Below are positions 16,553 to 25,800 of a DNA stretch of 64,000 bases, piece by piece (the stretch's first letter is position 1; each line of letters starts with the position of its first letter). This stretch comes from Pseudomonadota bacterium. Lineage in GTDB: Bacteria > Bdellovibrionota > Bacteriovoracia > Bacteriovoracales > Bacteriovoracaceae. The translations under genes and the position numbers were made by a program. The DNA lies in contig JAIYDL010000015.1 of NCBI GenBank assembly GCA_027487515.1, positions 62,001 to 126,000 on the forward strand. The letters are read 5' to 3'. Under the pieces are notes generated by a model. The model made no database searches. It was not told where the DNA came from and saw only the letters and a list, made by a program, of their open reading frames with translations.

Positions 16553-17275
16553 ATGCATAAAAAATTGAAACTTGGCCTATCCATTACTCTAGTGGTTGCA
16601 CTCCTATTATGGATCTCATTTTCATTATTGCCTTATCGATCTGAAGTATTCGAAAGATCGAAAATCGAAGTACCTCAAAGAGGTGACTTACAAGGAATAA
16701 AATCGAGGGCCGGGTCCTTTAAACATAACGTCTGTAGCGATTTCCCCTTTCTCGTACCTTCAGAAAAGCCACATGAAGAATCATGGGGAAAAGGAATCTG
16801 TTTAATTACATTTAAAAGAAAAGACCTAATCCTTTACTTAAATCGTCCAAGCATTGAGAGTGTTACTTCTATATTCAATGGTTCATTTAGGTCTAGTGGA
16901 ACATTTGAAGAGTATTTCCATATTTCCTCAAAGCTCTCTCCTGAAAATATTTTCTCATCCTATGAAGGCAAAACCTTTAGAGAACTTAAGCAAATAATTC
17001 TTAATGCTCAACAACCGAAAGAGAGATTCTTACTTTATCGCAAAGATGACTTTGAATCAGTTCTCCTCTTTTTGCTTAAAGGTTCGTCTCTAAATTGGAG
17101 GACTCAAAGAGCTGAGCGATTCAAATCAAGAAAGTTTGATATCTTGGTTCAGTACACTCCATCTAAAAGTCGCCCACTCGAGCAAGTGGTGGACCTATTT
17201 TCAAATGATATGTTACTTGCTTGTAGTGGCGATGATTGTCTCGACTATTTCCTTCAGTCGGGTATATTACGTTAA
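16553..17275 (+). CDS. AT-rich gene, membrane-anchored protein of unknown function
   Basis: A 240-residue protein with one N-terminal transmembrane segment (about residues 8-27, LSITLVVALLLWISFSLL) and a soluble, presumably periplasmic remainder. Cysteines near the middle (VCSDFPF, KGICLI) and at the end (LACSGDDCLDYF) could form disulfides. No family is recognised. Codon use is markedly AT-rich compared with tlyA/dapF, suggesting acquisition. The start at 16553 is chosen because the membrane anchor follows directly; upstream in-frame codons lie inside the tRNA. Confidence 0.6.
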   Translation: MHKKLKLGLSITLVVALLLWISFSLLPYRSEVFERSKIEVPQRGDLQGIKSRAGSFKHNVCSDFPFLVPSEKPHEESWGKGICLITFKRKDLILYLNRPSIESVTSIFNGSFRSSGTFEEYFHISSKLSPENIFSSYEGKTFRELKQIILNAQQPKERFLLYRKDDFESVLLFLLKGSSLNWRTQRAERFKSRKFDILVQYTPSKSRPLEQVVDLFSNDMLLACSGDDCLDYFLQSGILR

Positions 17276-17670
17276 TTCTTATCGATCACTACTCTAATCG
17301 TCTTGCCATACCATTTGCCCTTGCCTAATCGTGTGGCCATTTCCCATTGATTGAAAAGTTCATCGATTGACTGATCGCTTTATGCTCTCTCATGGTCTCA
17401 ACCTTCCTCTTGAGAGTCTTAAATACATCATGCCCATTTGCTTAATCTCAATTCAAGCCTCAATAAAGAAGCCAGATTTCGGCTAAACTAGATAGCGTAT
17501 GTTTCACTTGAAATCTATCTGCTCCCCTGGTTTTGAGAAAGGGCGTGACAGTACATCTTATCGATAAAACTATTTGGGTGGTAATTTGTACACGGCCTCC
17601 CAGAATCAACTGACATCGACTACCTAAAATCCTACTGGTAGCTTATAACGAATTCTCCCATGAGGCTTCC
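17276..17670. other. 395-bp gene-free AT-rich stretch
   Basis: No reading frame, RNA gene or clear terminator is recognised here. It separates two accessory genes on the same strand. Confidence 0.5.
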
Positions 17671-18795
17671 ATGAAGGTACTTTCTTGTTCATCGATTATG
17701 GCGCTTTGCTTTGTGACGATTTCTGCAGCAGTTAGTGCGTCCGTAACTTGCCCTTGGTCAAAACCTGATGATCTGCTGTTGATCGATTCGGCGAGATCTT
17801 TGCCGGAAAAGAAACTTTCCAAGAATCACGTTCTGCAAGACTTGGATTGCTTTAAGTTAATAGCAAATAATTACGTCTACAATTATCCAAATCCGCCATC
17901 TCTGCTTTTAGGGAGACTTGCTTCCTTACGAGCTGAAGAGAGAGAATTTGCGGCATCCGAGCTTGCTGATAAACTGTTTGAGCTGCACAATGGTATGCCA
18001 GATTTTCATTTCGGCTATCAAATTGGCGACCGGAGTCTGGAGCTTCAAAGTTCTGGAAAGAAAGAAGTAGCACTCACCCAGTCTCTAGAATCAAAAAAGC
18101 TTATTCCAGTTGTGACCAAGAATGCGCCTGCGACTTATTACAGGCCTGAGGATTTCTTTGGCGATTTAACCCAGGATCAGTCACAGTTCATCCGCCGAGT
18201 TTCTAATTCAGACAGTAATTTTATCGTTGATTTGCGTGGGAATGGTGGGGGCGCTGATAATTTCGCGTTCGAACTTGCGAAAGTCCTATTCACTCGACGT
18301 GAGAAGATTCCTCAGGAGAAGAGCTATCAAGTGGGGTCTCTCTTTGTGTACGCAGGCCTACTGAATACCGTTCGCGTTTTGGAGTATCGTGGAATGGAAG
18401 ATTTTGAACAGCAAGTCCTTGAAGCTTTAGGTTCTGTAAATATTTTTAGCGACCTCCTCATATCGGAATTTGAAGAAGAATCGGAGACGCTTGTTGGGAA
18501 TAGAAAGAAGCCCTTTACTGGAAGAATGATCCTTCTCATAGATGGAGGGTGTGCTTCGAGCTGCGAGACAGTCGTAGAAAAACTCATGAATCACCCACGA
18601 GTGACACTCGTGGGACAGAACACTTATGGTGCACTTCATTTCAGTAATCCTGCGATGTACCAACTTCCTAACTCTGGCATCTTCGTTCGCATCCCAACGC
18701 TTCGTCATATTTATGAAAATGAAACCCCCGAAGGGGTTGGATACGTGCCCGATGTAGTTGCTGAGATCGTTGATCTACCCAGTTTGCGTCTTTAG
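17671..18795 (+). CDS. S41-family peptidase-like secreted protein
   Basis: A 374-residue protein with a signal peptide (about residues 1-23). The C-terminal half matches S41 (C-terminal processing peptidase/TSPc) proteins. FIVDLRGNGGGADNFAFELA is the conserved strand-loop, and LLIDGGCASSCETVVEKL places the catalytic Ser in the usual position after the Gly-x-x-Ala/Ser segment. VGQNTYGALHF and a late GVGYVPDV complete the domain. No PDZ domain is evident. It probably acts in the periplasm or outside the cell. The start has GAGG 6-7 nt upstream. Base use is more AT-rich than the surrounding core genes. Confidence 0.78.
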   Translation: MKVLSCSSIMALCFVTISAAVSASVTCPWSKPDDLLLIDSARSLPEKKLSKNHVLQDLDCFKLIANNYVYNYPNPPSLLLGRLASLRAEEREFAASELADKLFELHNGMPDFHFGYQIGDRSLELQSSGKKEVALTQSLESKKLIPVVTKNAPATYYRPEDFFGDLTQDQSQFIRRVSNSDSNFIVDLRGNGGGADNFAFELAKVLFTRREKIPQEKSYQVGSLFVYAGLLNTVRVLEYRGMEDFEQQVLEALGSVNIFSDLLISEFEEESETLVGNRKKPFTGRMILLIDGGCASSCETVVEKLMNHPRVTLVGQNTYGALHFSNPAMYQLPNSGIFVRIPTLRHIYENETPEGVGYVPDVVAEIVDLPSLRL

Positions 18796-19365
18796 TAGCC
18801 TTCAATAGGGAAAGGATTTTATTGGTCTGAGTTTCTTCAATCACCCGTACTGTTGCCCGTCCGTTCATATTCACATCGCTAATCCTTGATGGTGATGACC
18901 CTGGCATGACGGCGCAGCTCTTTAATTTTCCCCTGTAGGGGGTCCTCAACCAACCTGAACACAACCGAAGTCGCTTAGCTTGAGGGCTAAAAAATAGTCA
19001 GTTGCTAATCATACGAGGACCTTTTTGATACCGTAAATTGGCGTCGGATCCATGCATCTACGTTTTGTGATTTCGAGAGTATTACATTTTTACAGGGGAT
19101 AAATGAGATGTGTTGCTGCGCAACATGGACCACTGTAACCTTATCTAAAGTTCATTAATTTTTGTGCTTAACCTGGCCGATATGGATGTCCTTGAAAGAG
19201 GTGCCCGTCTCAATAGAGATGTTGGAATTCTTCGTTTAAGTAGAAGACTGCACTCGTCGACGACCAGAACTGCCGATGAGTCTCCAACCTCCTGAGTCTG
19301 CTCAAAGTATGAAGGGTTCTGCTCATGAGATATTTCCCGATATCCTCTTCAAGAGGGGACAAAAA
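18796..19365. other. 570-bp gene-free stretch before the desaturase
   Basis: No supported gene. It contains the inverted repeat TGTTGC-TGC-GCAACA at 19111-19125 and a GCCGATAT octamer at 19176-19183 whose -35 is poor. Either might regulate the downstream desaturase, but support is weak. Confidence 0.4.
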
Positions 19366-20172
19366 ATGAAACATACTTGGAAAGACTTTATCATGGTCTC
19401 GATCGTGCTGATCCAGTGGATCTCCTACGTGGCATGGGTAACACATTTTGAAGACCTGGGCTCAATTGCCAACGCCGCTATTTTCATTTTTATGCTTTTC
19501 CTTGCCTATTATAATCCAATCGTAGTCACTCACAATTTCCTCCATACTCCATTTTTCAAAAGCAACGGTTTGAATCGGACCTTTTCTTTGTTTAATTCTA
19601 TGAACATGGGACTGCCGCAAATAATTTATAAGTATCATCACCTGAACCATCACCGTCACAATAACTCGCTTGAAGATCCTTCTTCCACGTTCTTATTTGG
19701 GAAAGATGGAAAACAAGAACATTGGATTAAGTATTGTGCGTTGTCTTTTTTTCGAGACGGGAACTTGAAATCTTGGAAAATGGCAGTCGACAAAGGGGAT
19801 TCCTTTAACCTCTGTTGTGAGCTTGGCATGGTGCTCGCCTTCTGGACCTTTCTTCTGACTGTGAGTTGGAAGTTCTTCGCATTCATTTATGTTCCACTCT
19901 ACTTTTGCCAATGGTTCCTGGCGCATTTAGAAAATTACTTTGAGCACTACATGGCCTCAGATCCTGACAATAAGTATGGAAACTCAGTGAGCGTCTACCA
20001 CCCTTGGTACAACGTTTTTATGTTCAACGAGGGCTACCATCAAGAGCATCACATCTCCCCGCAAGTGCACTGGTCTAAGAGGCCTGAAGTTTCTAGAAAG
20101 TTTCAAGAACAGATGAAGGCGGCTAAGGCGTACAGAGCAAAAATGCCACCGGTGCTAGGGATGCTGGAATAG
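19366..20172 (+). CDS. Membrane fatty-acid desaturase-family protein
   Basis: A 268-residue integral membrane di-iron enzyme of the FA_desaturase superfamily. Three His boxes are visible: THNFLHTPF (HxxxH), YHHLNHHRHNN (HHxxHH) and YHQEHHIS (HxxHH). About four to five hydrophobic helices surround them. Such proteins introduce double bonds or hydroxyl groups into acyl chains or carotenoids; the substrate cannot be told. The start at 19366 is set by GAGGGG 7 nt upstream and by the first helix. Confidence 0.85.
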   Translation: MKHTWKDFIMVSIVLIQWISYVAWVTHFEDLGSIANAAIFIFMLFLAYYNPIVVTHNFLHTPFFKSNGLNRTFSLFNSMNMGLPQIIYKYHHLNHHRHNNSLEDPSSTFLFGKDGKQEHWIKYCALSFFRDGNLKSWKMAVDKGDSFNLCCELGMVLAFWTFLLTVSWKFFAFIYVPLYFCQWFLAHLENYFEHYMASDPDNKYGNSVSVYHPWYNVFMFNEGYHQEHHISPQVHWSKRPEVSRKFQEQMKAAKAYRAKMPPVLGMLE

Positions 20173-20200
20173 AGATCGCAGGGGGCACGCCCCTGGATCT
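20173..20200. terminator. Hairpin between convergent genes
   Basis: AGATC(G)CAGGGG pairs with CCCCTGGATCT around a 5-nt loop. It lies between the desaturase stop (20172) and the convergent gene ending at 20215. There is no T-run, so termination efficiency is uncertain. Confidence 0.4.
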
Positions 20201-20214
20201 AGATTCATGAGACA

Positions 20215-21393
20215 TTAGAGTGTGCTCTCAATTTCTTTTATCACGACATCGAAATTTTCATTGAAATCAAGATAAAACTTTTTGGTAAACGTCTGTTCCA
20301 TTGGGCCAGGCGCAGCAGTGATCGTAAAATACTTTTCTCCGGAACTAGGGCCTTGGAATGTGAATCCCCAATTCTTAAAGGGTCCCCAGCTTCCATTTGG
20401 ATTGAGATTCACCCTCATGAGGTTTTCCCCGAAACCGATACCTATGCGCCAATTGTTATCCTTGCTGAAAGGAACCTCCGCGTGTGTCACAAAAAGGGTT
20501 CCGGAATTATCACGGCCCCAAGTATTGTGAGCTTTCACTGTGATACTTCCGAATTTTTTAGTAAGTTTCAGATCAATATTTCCGTCTCGATTGAGAACTA
20601 TCTTTACGTCTGTGCCCAGAATCATGATTTCAATCCTACCATCATCCTGAGGCCAGGAGTAATTCATCCTGATATCGAGATAGAATTTCCCCTTCTTAAC
20701 ATAGGCAACTTTCGACATTTGCCGATGATGAAGTCCGCGCAGAAACTGAAAGTAGTCACTGAAGGTAAATTCTTTTAGTTCCCGAGACATCAGCTTTTCA
20801 TGAAGGTAACGGGGCGAAAAAGAATCTTTTAAAAAATCTCCGCGAATACGGTTATAGATTGTCTTGTAAATCATTTCATGGAGCACGACTCCACGTAGGT
20901 CACGCTCACTAAGACTCTTTAAGAGGTCGGCTTGTAGGATGAAACGAGGATCCTCAGGAAAACTAGGGTACTGCCAGATCGCAATCTGCTCAACGTAACA
21001 TCCCCGTGGGATGAACAATTCCTCAGAATCAGGGATATCGGCTAAGACTTCGTTCGTGAAGAGGATACCTTTACTCTTTGACTGCCCGGTCTTGATGAAA
21101 TGTCTTACTGCATTCATAAGTTCGAGAGCTTCATTCGTATCGAAAGGTCTCTCGAGATCTTCTAGAGAATTGATCTTCTCTGCGATGGCCGTTATGAACT
21201 CTTCATCTGTTAATCCGGGGTATTCCATAACCTTAAACTTTCGCATCACTCTAGCTTCATAGTAATCGAGGAGTTCAATGGACTTGATCTGAGCGTTAGC
21301 ATCGCGACAAACAATCACATCCCCACCGTTTCCGCCTTCCTTAGAAAATCCACTCACCGGCAGCAACATCAACAGCGCCAAAAAGAATTTCAT
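20215..21393 (-). CDS. Secreted protein of Bdellovibrio type, partner of the TIGR02147 protein
   Basis: A 392-residue exported protein with a signal peptide (MKFFLALLMLLPVSGFS) followed by EGGNGGDVIVCRD, a Gly-rich start seen in secreted proteins of Bdellovibrio-like bacteria. A mid segment GVVLHEMIYKTIYNRIRGD has an HExxx-Y arrangement, not a full HExxH, so zinc protease activity is not supported. The C-terminal 150 residues look beta-rich. The start at 21393 has AAGGAG 7 nt upstream and overlaps the stop of the TIGR02147 gene by 4 bp (ATGA), so expression is coupled. Confidence 0.65.
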   Translation of the reverse strand: MKFFLALLMLLPVSGFSKEGGNGGDVIVCRDANAQIKSIELLDYYEARVMRKFKVMEYPGLTDEEFITAIAEKINSLEDLERPFDTNEALELMNAVRHFIKTGQSKSKGILFTNEVLADIPDSEELFIPRGCYVEQIAIWQYPSFPEDPRFILQADLLKSLSERDLRGVVLHEMIYKTIYNRIRGDFLKDSFSPRYLHEKLMSRELKEFTFSDYFQFLRGLHHRQMSKVAYVKKGKFYLDIRMNYSWPQDDGRIEIMILGTDVKIVLNRDGNIDLKLTKKFGSITVKAHNTWGRDNSGTLFVTHAEVPFSKDNNWRIGIGFGENLMRVNLNPNGSWGPFKNWGFTFQGPSSGEKYFTITAAPGPMEQTFTKKFYLDFNENFDVVIKEIESTL

Positions 21394-22193
21394 TCCACAC
21401 TCCTTGTTAATTCGTAAAACTGCATACTCAGGCAGTAAACGGCATCCTTGCCTTTCGATTGGCATGCCTCATTTTCTAGGTCCCGCCGAAAGACGCGAAG
21501 CTTTTCCTTGAACTCCGGGACCCTGTCTTTCCGAACGGAGAATATGTTGCTTGCGATTTCTCGGTTAAGCACATCCTGATCATACAAAGCTTCCATCGCC
21601 TTTTTCATCAACTGGTGATTGAACATCTTCAAAGATTCCGAAGGCACATCATTGGGCGTCGCAAGGAACTTAAAGACGTCTTTAAGTTTCCCTTCTTCTT
21701 CAGAGAGAAAATCGAGGTTTTTCAAACGGGCAACGGCCTCAGTAACCTCATCGATGGTGATACCTAACTTGGCTGCCATCCAAGCAGCGTCGTTTTGAAA
21801 GTCTTCCACATGGGTGAGCTCAAGAATCGCAAAATGGTACCAGTCTGCAATCACCTTGAAGTATTCGAGCTGAATTTCTGTAAACTTTTTCGCCGTGCGC
21901 TTGTACTCCTGAATCCTTCGGGAAAATTCGGTTTTCAACGTTTTTTTCCGAGAATGAAGTGCTCCCACAGACTCGACAAACCATTTCGTTTCGTCCGGAG
22001 TAAGCTTCAGTCGTTGCGCAAGCTCCTTGGCGGCTTCGATCGATAGGCCATGTTTCTTGCTTAGCACTTGCGTGAGCCTCGCACTAGAAATGCCAATATC
22101 CCGAGCAAAAGCACGCTTTGAGTATGATGAATTCAGGATCTTCCGCTTCTCAAAGTAGTCAGTCAGAAGATCGCGGTAACTGGAGTACTGCAT
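21390..22193 (-). CDS. TIGR02147 family protein (HTH-containing)
   Basis: A 267-residue protein beginning MQYSSYRDLLTDYFEKRK, the usual opening of the TIGR02147 family. Residues about 28-60 form an XRE-like helix-turn-helix (SKRAFARDIGISSARLTQVLSKKHGLS). The rest is helical, with the family DWYHFAILELTH-type segment (here ADWYHFAILELTHVEDF). The family is characteristic of Bdellovibrionota and Fibrobacter; its members are thought to be regulators. The start at 22193 matches family length, though the Shine-Dalgarno is poor. It is overlapped with the secreted-protein gene downstream, and an inverted repeat lies just upstream. Confidence 0.85.
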   Translation of the reverse strand: MQYSSYRDLLTDYFEKRKILNSSYSKRAFARDIGISSARLTQVLSKKHGLSIEAAKELAQRLKLTPDETKWFVESVGALHSRKKTLKTEFSRRIQEYKRTAKKFTEIQLEYFKVIADWYHFAILELTHVEDFQNDAAWMAAKLGITIDEVTEAVARLKNLDFLSEEEGKLKDVFKFLATPNDVPSESLKMFNHQLMKKAMEALYDQDVLNREIASNIFSVRKDRVPEFKEKLRVFRRDLENEACQSKGKDAVYCLSMQFYELTRSVE

Positions 22194-22534
22194 CCTAAAA
22201 CAGTAACAGTCAGAAGGGGGAAAGGGCAATCGCTCACTTAACAAAGCGCTAAGTGAGCTGGCTTAGCACTCAAATATTTTTCACGAGAAGGAGCCACTTT
22301 TTTGTCATCGCATCCGTTGTCTCTCGTAGAACTGTAGCCGCCTAGATTCATAGTTCTGCGCAGTGCCATTCTCCTTCAAAGCTATGACCCATCAGAAAGA
22401 GATGAAAGGTCAGTTAGATTGCCAGAGGCCTCTACTTTTTACCGACCTTTGCCCAAGATATAACCTTTTCCCTTTCGGCCTTATCTTCTGATAAAAGAAG
22501 AATACAATTTCAAAAAACTAATAAGGAAATTTCT
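22194..22534. other. Intergenic region between divergent genes
   Basis: This 341-bp AT-rich region should carry the promoters of the TIGR02147 gene (minus strand) and the small secreted-protein gene (plus strand). Besides the inverted repeat at 22232-22258, a short TTATC/GATAA inverted repeat precedes the plus-strand gene. Confidence 0.45.
22232..22258 (-). promoter_or_regulatory. Inverted repeat, possible operator upstream of the TIGR02147 gene
   Basis: GCTCACTTA (22232-22240) and TAAGTGAGC (22250-22258) form a perfect 9-bp inverted repeat with a 9-nt centre, about 39 bp before the start codon at 22193. Its symmetry and position suit autoregulation by the HTH protein encoded next to it. That link is inference. 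Confidence 0.4.
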
Positions 22535-22807
22535 ATGAAAAAATTGGCACTACTTGGATTCGCACTCCTCTCGTCTCAATCTTTCGCCGTTGATAACCAC
22601 TGCGGCAGAATCACTAACATTCATGGCATTGATCAGACGATCTATCTAACCCTCGCTTACAAGGGCGGTATTACTAAAGTCTCTTTAGGAAATAAGGATT
22701 TTCTTCCTCTCGCTGCTGCCGCGTTATCAAATAAATCAAAAGTCTGTTTCAATGAAGATTATTTGGATGTCCGGAGCATCACAGAGTTAAATGTTACGAA
22801 CCACTGA
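22535..22807 (+). CDS. Small secreted protein of unknown function
   Basis: A 90-residue protein with a signal peptide (MKKLALLGFALLSSQSFA). The mature protein is about 72 residues with two cysteines (NHCGRI and KVCFNE) that could form one disulfide. The start has AAGGAA upstream with good spacing. No family is recognised. Confidence 0.6.
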   Translation: MKKLALLGFALLSSQSFAVDNHCGRITNIHGIDQTIYLTLAYKGGITKVSLGNKDFLPLAAAALSNKSKVCFNEDYLDVRSITELNVTNH

Positions 22808-22878
22808 TCGCAGCGAGGATCCAGCTGCTGAGCACTACACTTCAAGGGTCGGGCTATCCTCTCCTCCCCCACTGTGAG

Positions 22879-25800
22879 CTAAGGCGCATAGCCTGAGACA
22901 TAGCTAGGAATGTTAACCATCGGATAGTAGCGGTACGGGTTCCCCCAGCACCAGAGCGTGTTGTCAGACTTCACGGCACACGAGTGCTGGGAAGCGGCCT
23001 CCCCTTCCCAGAGGGATTGGACGGTACCCAGGTTGAGCACAGGAACTGGTGTCGACGAGTTCTGCGTGCTTCCGGTACCGAGTTCCCCCATTCCAGTGCT
23101 TCCGCCCCAGCACCAGACCGTGCCCGACTTCAGAGCGCAGACGTGCCTCTGGCCTGCGGCCAGGCGACTGACTCCGTTGAGCGAAGAGACGCGAACGGGG
23201 GCATTCTGCTGACCTCCGGTTGGGATTCCGAGCGGCCCTTCTCCCCAGCATGAAACCTTTCCTGAGGTGTGGACCGCGCACGCGGCGGTGTAAACGCCAA
23301 TGGCCTGAGTCGCGTTGGTGATCCCGAGAACGACCGTCGGGCTGGTGGTGTTGGTGGTGGTATTGTCCCCGAGTCCCCCGTCAACTCCGTAGCCGACCGA
23401 GAAGAGGATTCCGGCGGCATTGATCGCGTAGGTGTTTCCGAAGCCACCACCGACCGACATGATCGACTCGGAAGTCAGCGCGCTCGCGACCACCGGGGTC
23501 GTAGAGTTCGTGATGCTCGCATTCCCGAGCTGGCCGTAGTTGTTCCCACCTGTGCACTTCATCGATCCGTCGACGAAGACGGCGCAGCGATGGTAGGGGC
23601 CTCCCCCGAGTGACAAGGCTCCGGAGAAAGGAGTCACTGTCACGGGAGTGTTCTGCGGCGTCGTATTTCCGTTCCCGAGTTGGCCACCCCCATTGCTTCC
23701 CCAGCACTTGATCCCTCCGCCGGACACCGCACACAGAGAGAATCCATTGAAGTCCCCATTTCCTTGGAGGGAAGTGACAGTTGAAACTGCAACGGTGACG
23801 GCCTCCGTTCGAGGAAAGTTATCCCCTGTTCCGAGCTGGCCATCGAAGTTTTCTCCCCAGCATTGCACTTCTTGGGAGACCGTCCGAACACACGTAGCGG
23901 CGTCACCGAGAACTACCTGAGCGACTGTGGCCGAGACGCTTGGATGAGTCACCTGCCGCGGAAGCATATCCAGGTTAAGGCCGTACCCAAGCTGACCGTC
24001 TTTGTTGTTACCCCAGCACAGGGTTGTCCCGTCGGATTTTCGAGCACAGGTATGGTTCTGGCCTCGTGCCATGGAGGTCACGCCGGTCAAACCTGTGACG
24101 GTGACGGGGCTAACGACCGAAGCCGATGGGGTTCCGGTTCCCACCTGGTTGAGGTAATTCATTCCCCAGCATTTCACGATCGACCCGGAAAACGCGCACA
24201 TGTGGTTTGTCTTGCCGGCGCCGCCGCCGGCAAGTCCGATGATGCCAGTAAGGCCAGATACGACCTGAGGGGTTAGGGCGTTCGTCGTCGAGCCGTTTCC
24301 AAGCTGCCCAAAGGCACCAGCACCCCAGCACTGAACCGTGGCATCGGAAAGGCGAGCACAGTGAAAGCCATCGCCACTGGCGAGCTCGACGGCCGTAGTG
24401 ATGCCGCTCACGTTCACGGGAATAGTCGAGTTGGTTGTCGTATTATTCCCGAGCTGACCCGTGCTGTTGTTGCCCCAGCACTGGACCGAATAATCGGATC
24501 GGAGTCCACAGGCGGAATTGCCGTTCGCGGTGATCTGAGTAAAGGTGCCCGCCGGGCCCGGGATTGGGACGTTACTGTTCGTCGTCGTTCCATTCCCGAA
24601 AACACCCGCCGAGTTTAGACCCCAGCATCGAACGGTAGAATCCGTAAGAAGGGCGCACGAGAACTTACCACCGAGCGCCAGTTGGGTGACGCCCGAGAGG
24701 GATCCGAGGACAGTCTGGGGTGTGATTTGCTGGCTGACGACGTCTGTGCCAGTCCCTATTTCTCCGTTCTGGCCAGACCCCCAGCACTTCACGGTGGAAT
24801 CGGAGAGGATCGCGCAGATGTGCTGCGGACCGACCGCTAGACCGGCGATGCTCGTGAGATTGATTTCAGAGGGCGCGTACAGCGAAGGGCGGCCTGCGTT
24901 CGTGAGCTGACCGTGGTTCCCGAAGCCCCAGCAGTGGGCCTTTCCATCGGTATGTTTCATGCAAGTGATATCGCCACCCGCGATGAGCGCATCCGAGGGC
25001 GAGGCCGTCGCTATCATGGATACGGTGATGGATGCGGTCTGGCCGCTGCAGGTCCGGGAGATGGTCGTCGAGCGAGTCCCTGGAGTTGTTGGGGTTCCCT
25101 TGACGGTCATTGTGCAAGCGCCACGGCCCGGGATGGTGGCGGAAGAGCAACCGGAAGTGTCGATTGAAAATTCAGCTGAATTCGTTTGGGAGACAGGGCC
25201 GCAGCCGGTGATCCCCACTGGGCTCATGGACCGGAAGTGCACCGGAACGCTCGTCGTTGAAAACCCGATAGTGACCTTTCCGAGGTTCGGAGAGGGAGAG
25301 GCGGCGTCGAGGCCCATCGTACCGGTGACGGTGATTCCATTGAAGGTCGAGGTCACAAGAGCTTCGGAACAGTCGTAGGTGAGTGCCGTTGCCCAAGCTC
25401 CGACGGCGGCTGGCTTGGCCCGGACGACAGCATCACAGGATGTGCCGCTTGAAAGCTCAGTTCCGCAGTCGCTTTCGTAAACGTCGAAGTTCACGGTATC
25501 AGAGACTGACGGCATGGAGCAACCGGTCATCGCCGATCCGGTAGAATTCGTGATCGTTAACTTGAGTCCGTGAGAGGTGAGCTGCGCGGGGATGCTCCCG
25601 AAACTGAGAGTCGCCGGTGACGTCGCGAGCGAAGCCTTGAACGTGACCGAGTTATCGGTCGAGGAAGACGCGGTATTAGGAAATCCATAGAAATCAAGAA
25701 CGGCACTCGCCGGAATCTGAGGCAAAACGGTGCCTGGAGTGGTGACGGTCGCTGCAATCGTGTACGTTGAGGCGGTAAGCTGCGTGATCGTCCAGGACGA

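Noticed and set aside
19176-19183. GCCGATAT as a sigma-28 promoter for the desaturase
   Set aside because: The -35 and spacing are poor and the gene starts about 180 bp downstream.
20215-21393. HEMIYKTIY as a zinc protease motif
   Set aside because: The second histidine of HExxH is missing and there is no clear third ligand; kept only as a description.
16441-22807. A bounded genomic island with att sites
   Set aside because: No integrase gene and no second copy of the tRNA 3' end was found; only the composition shift is reported.
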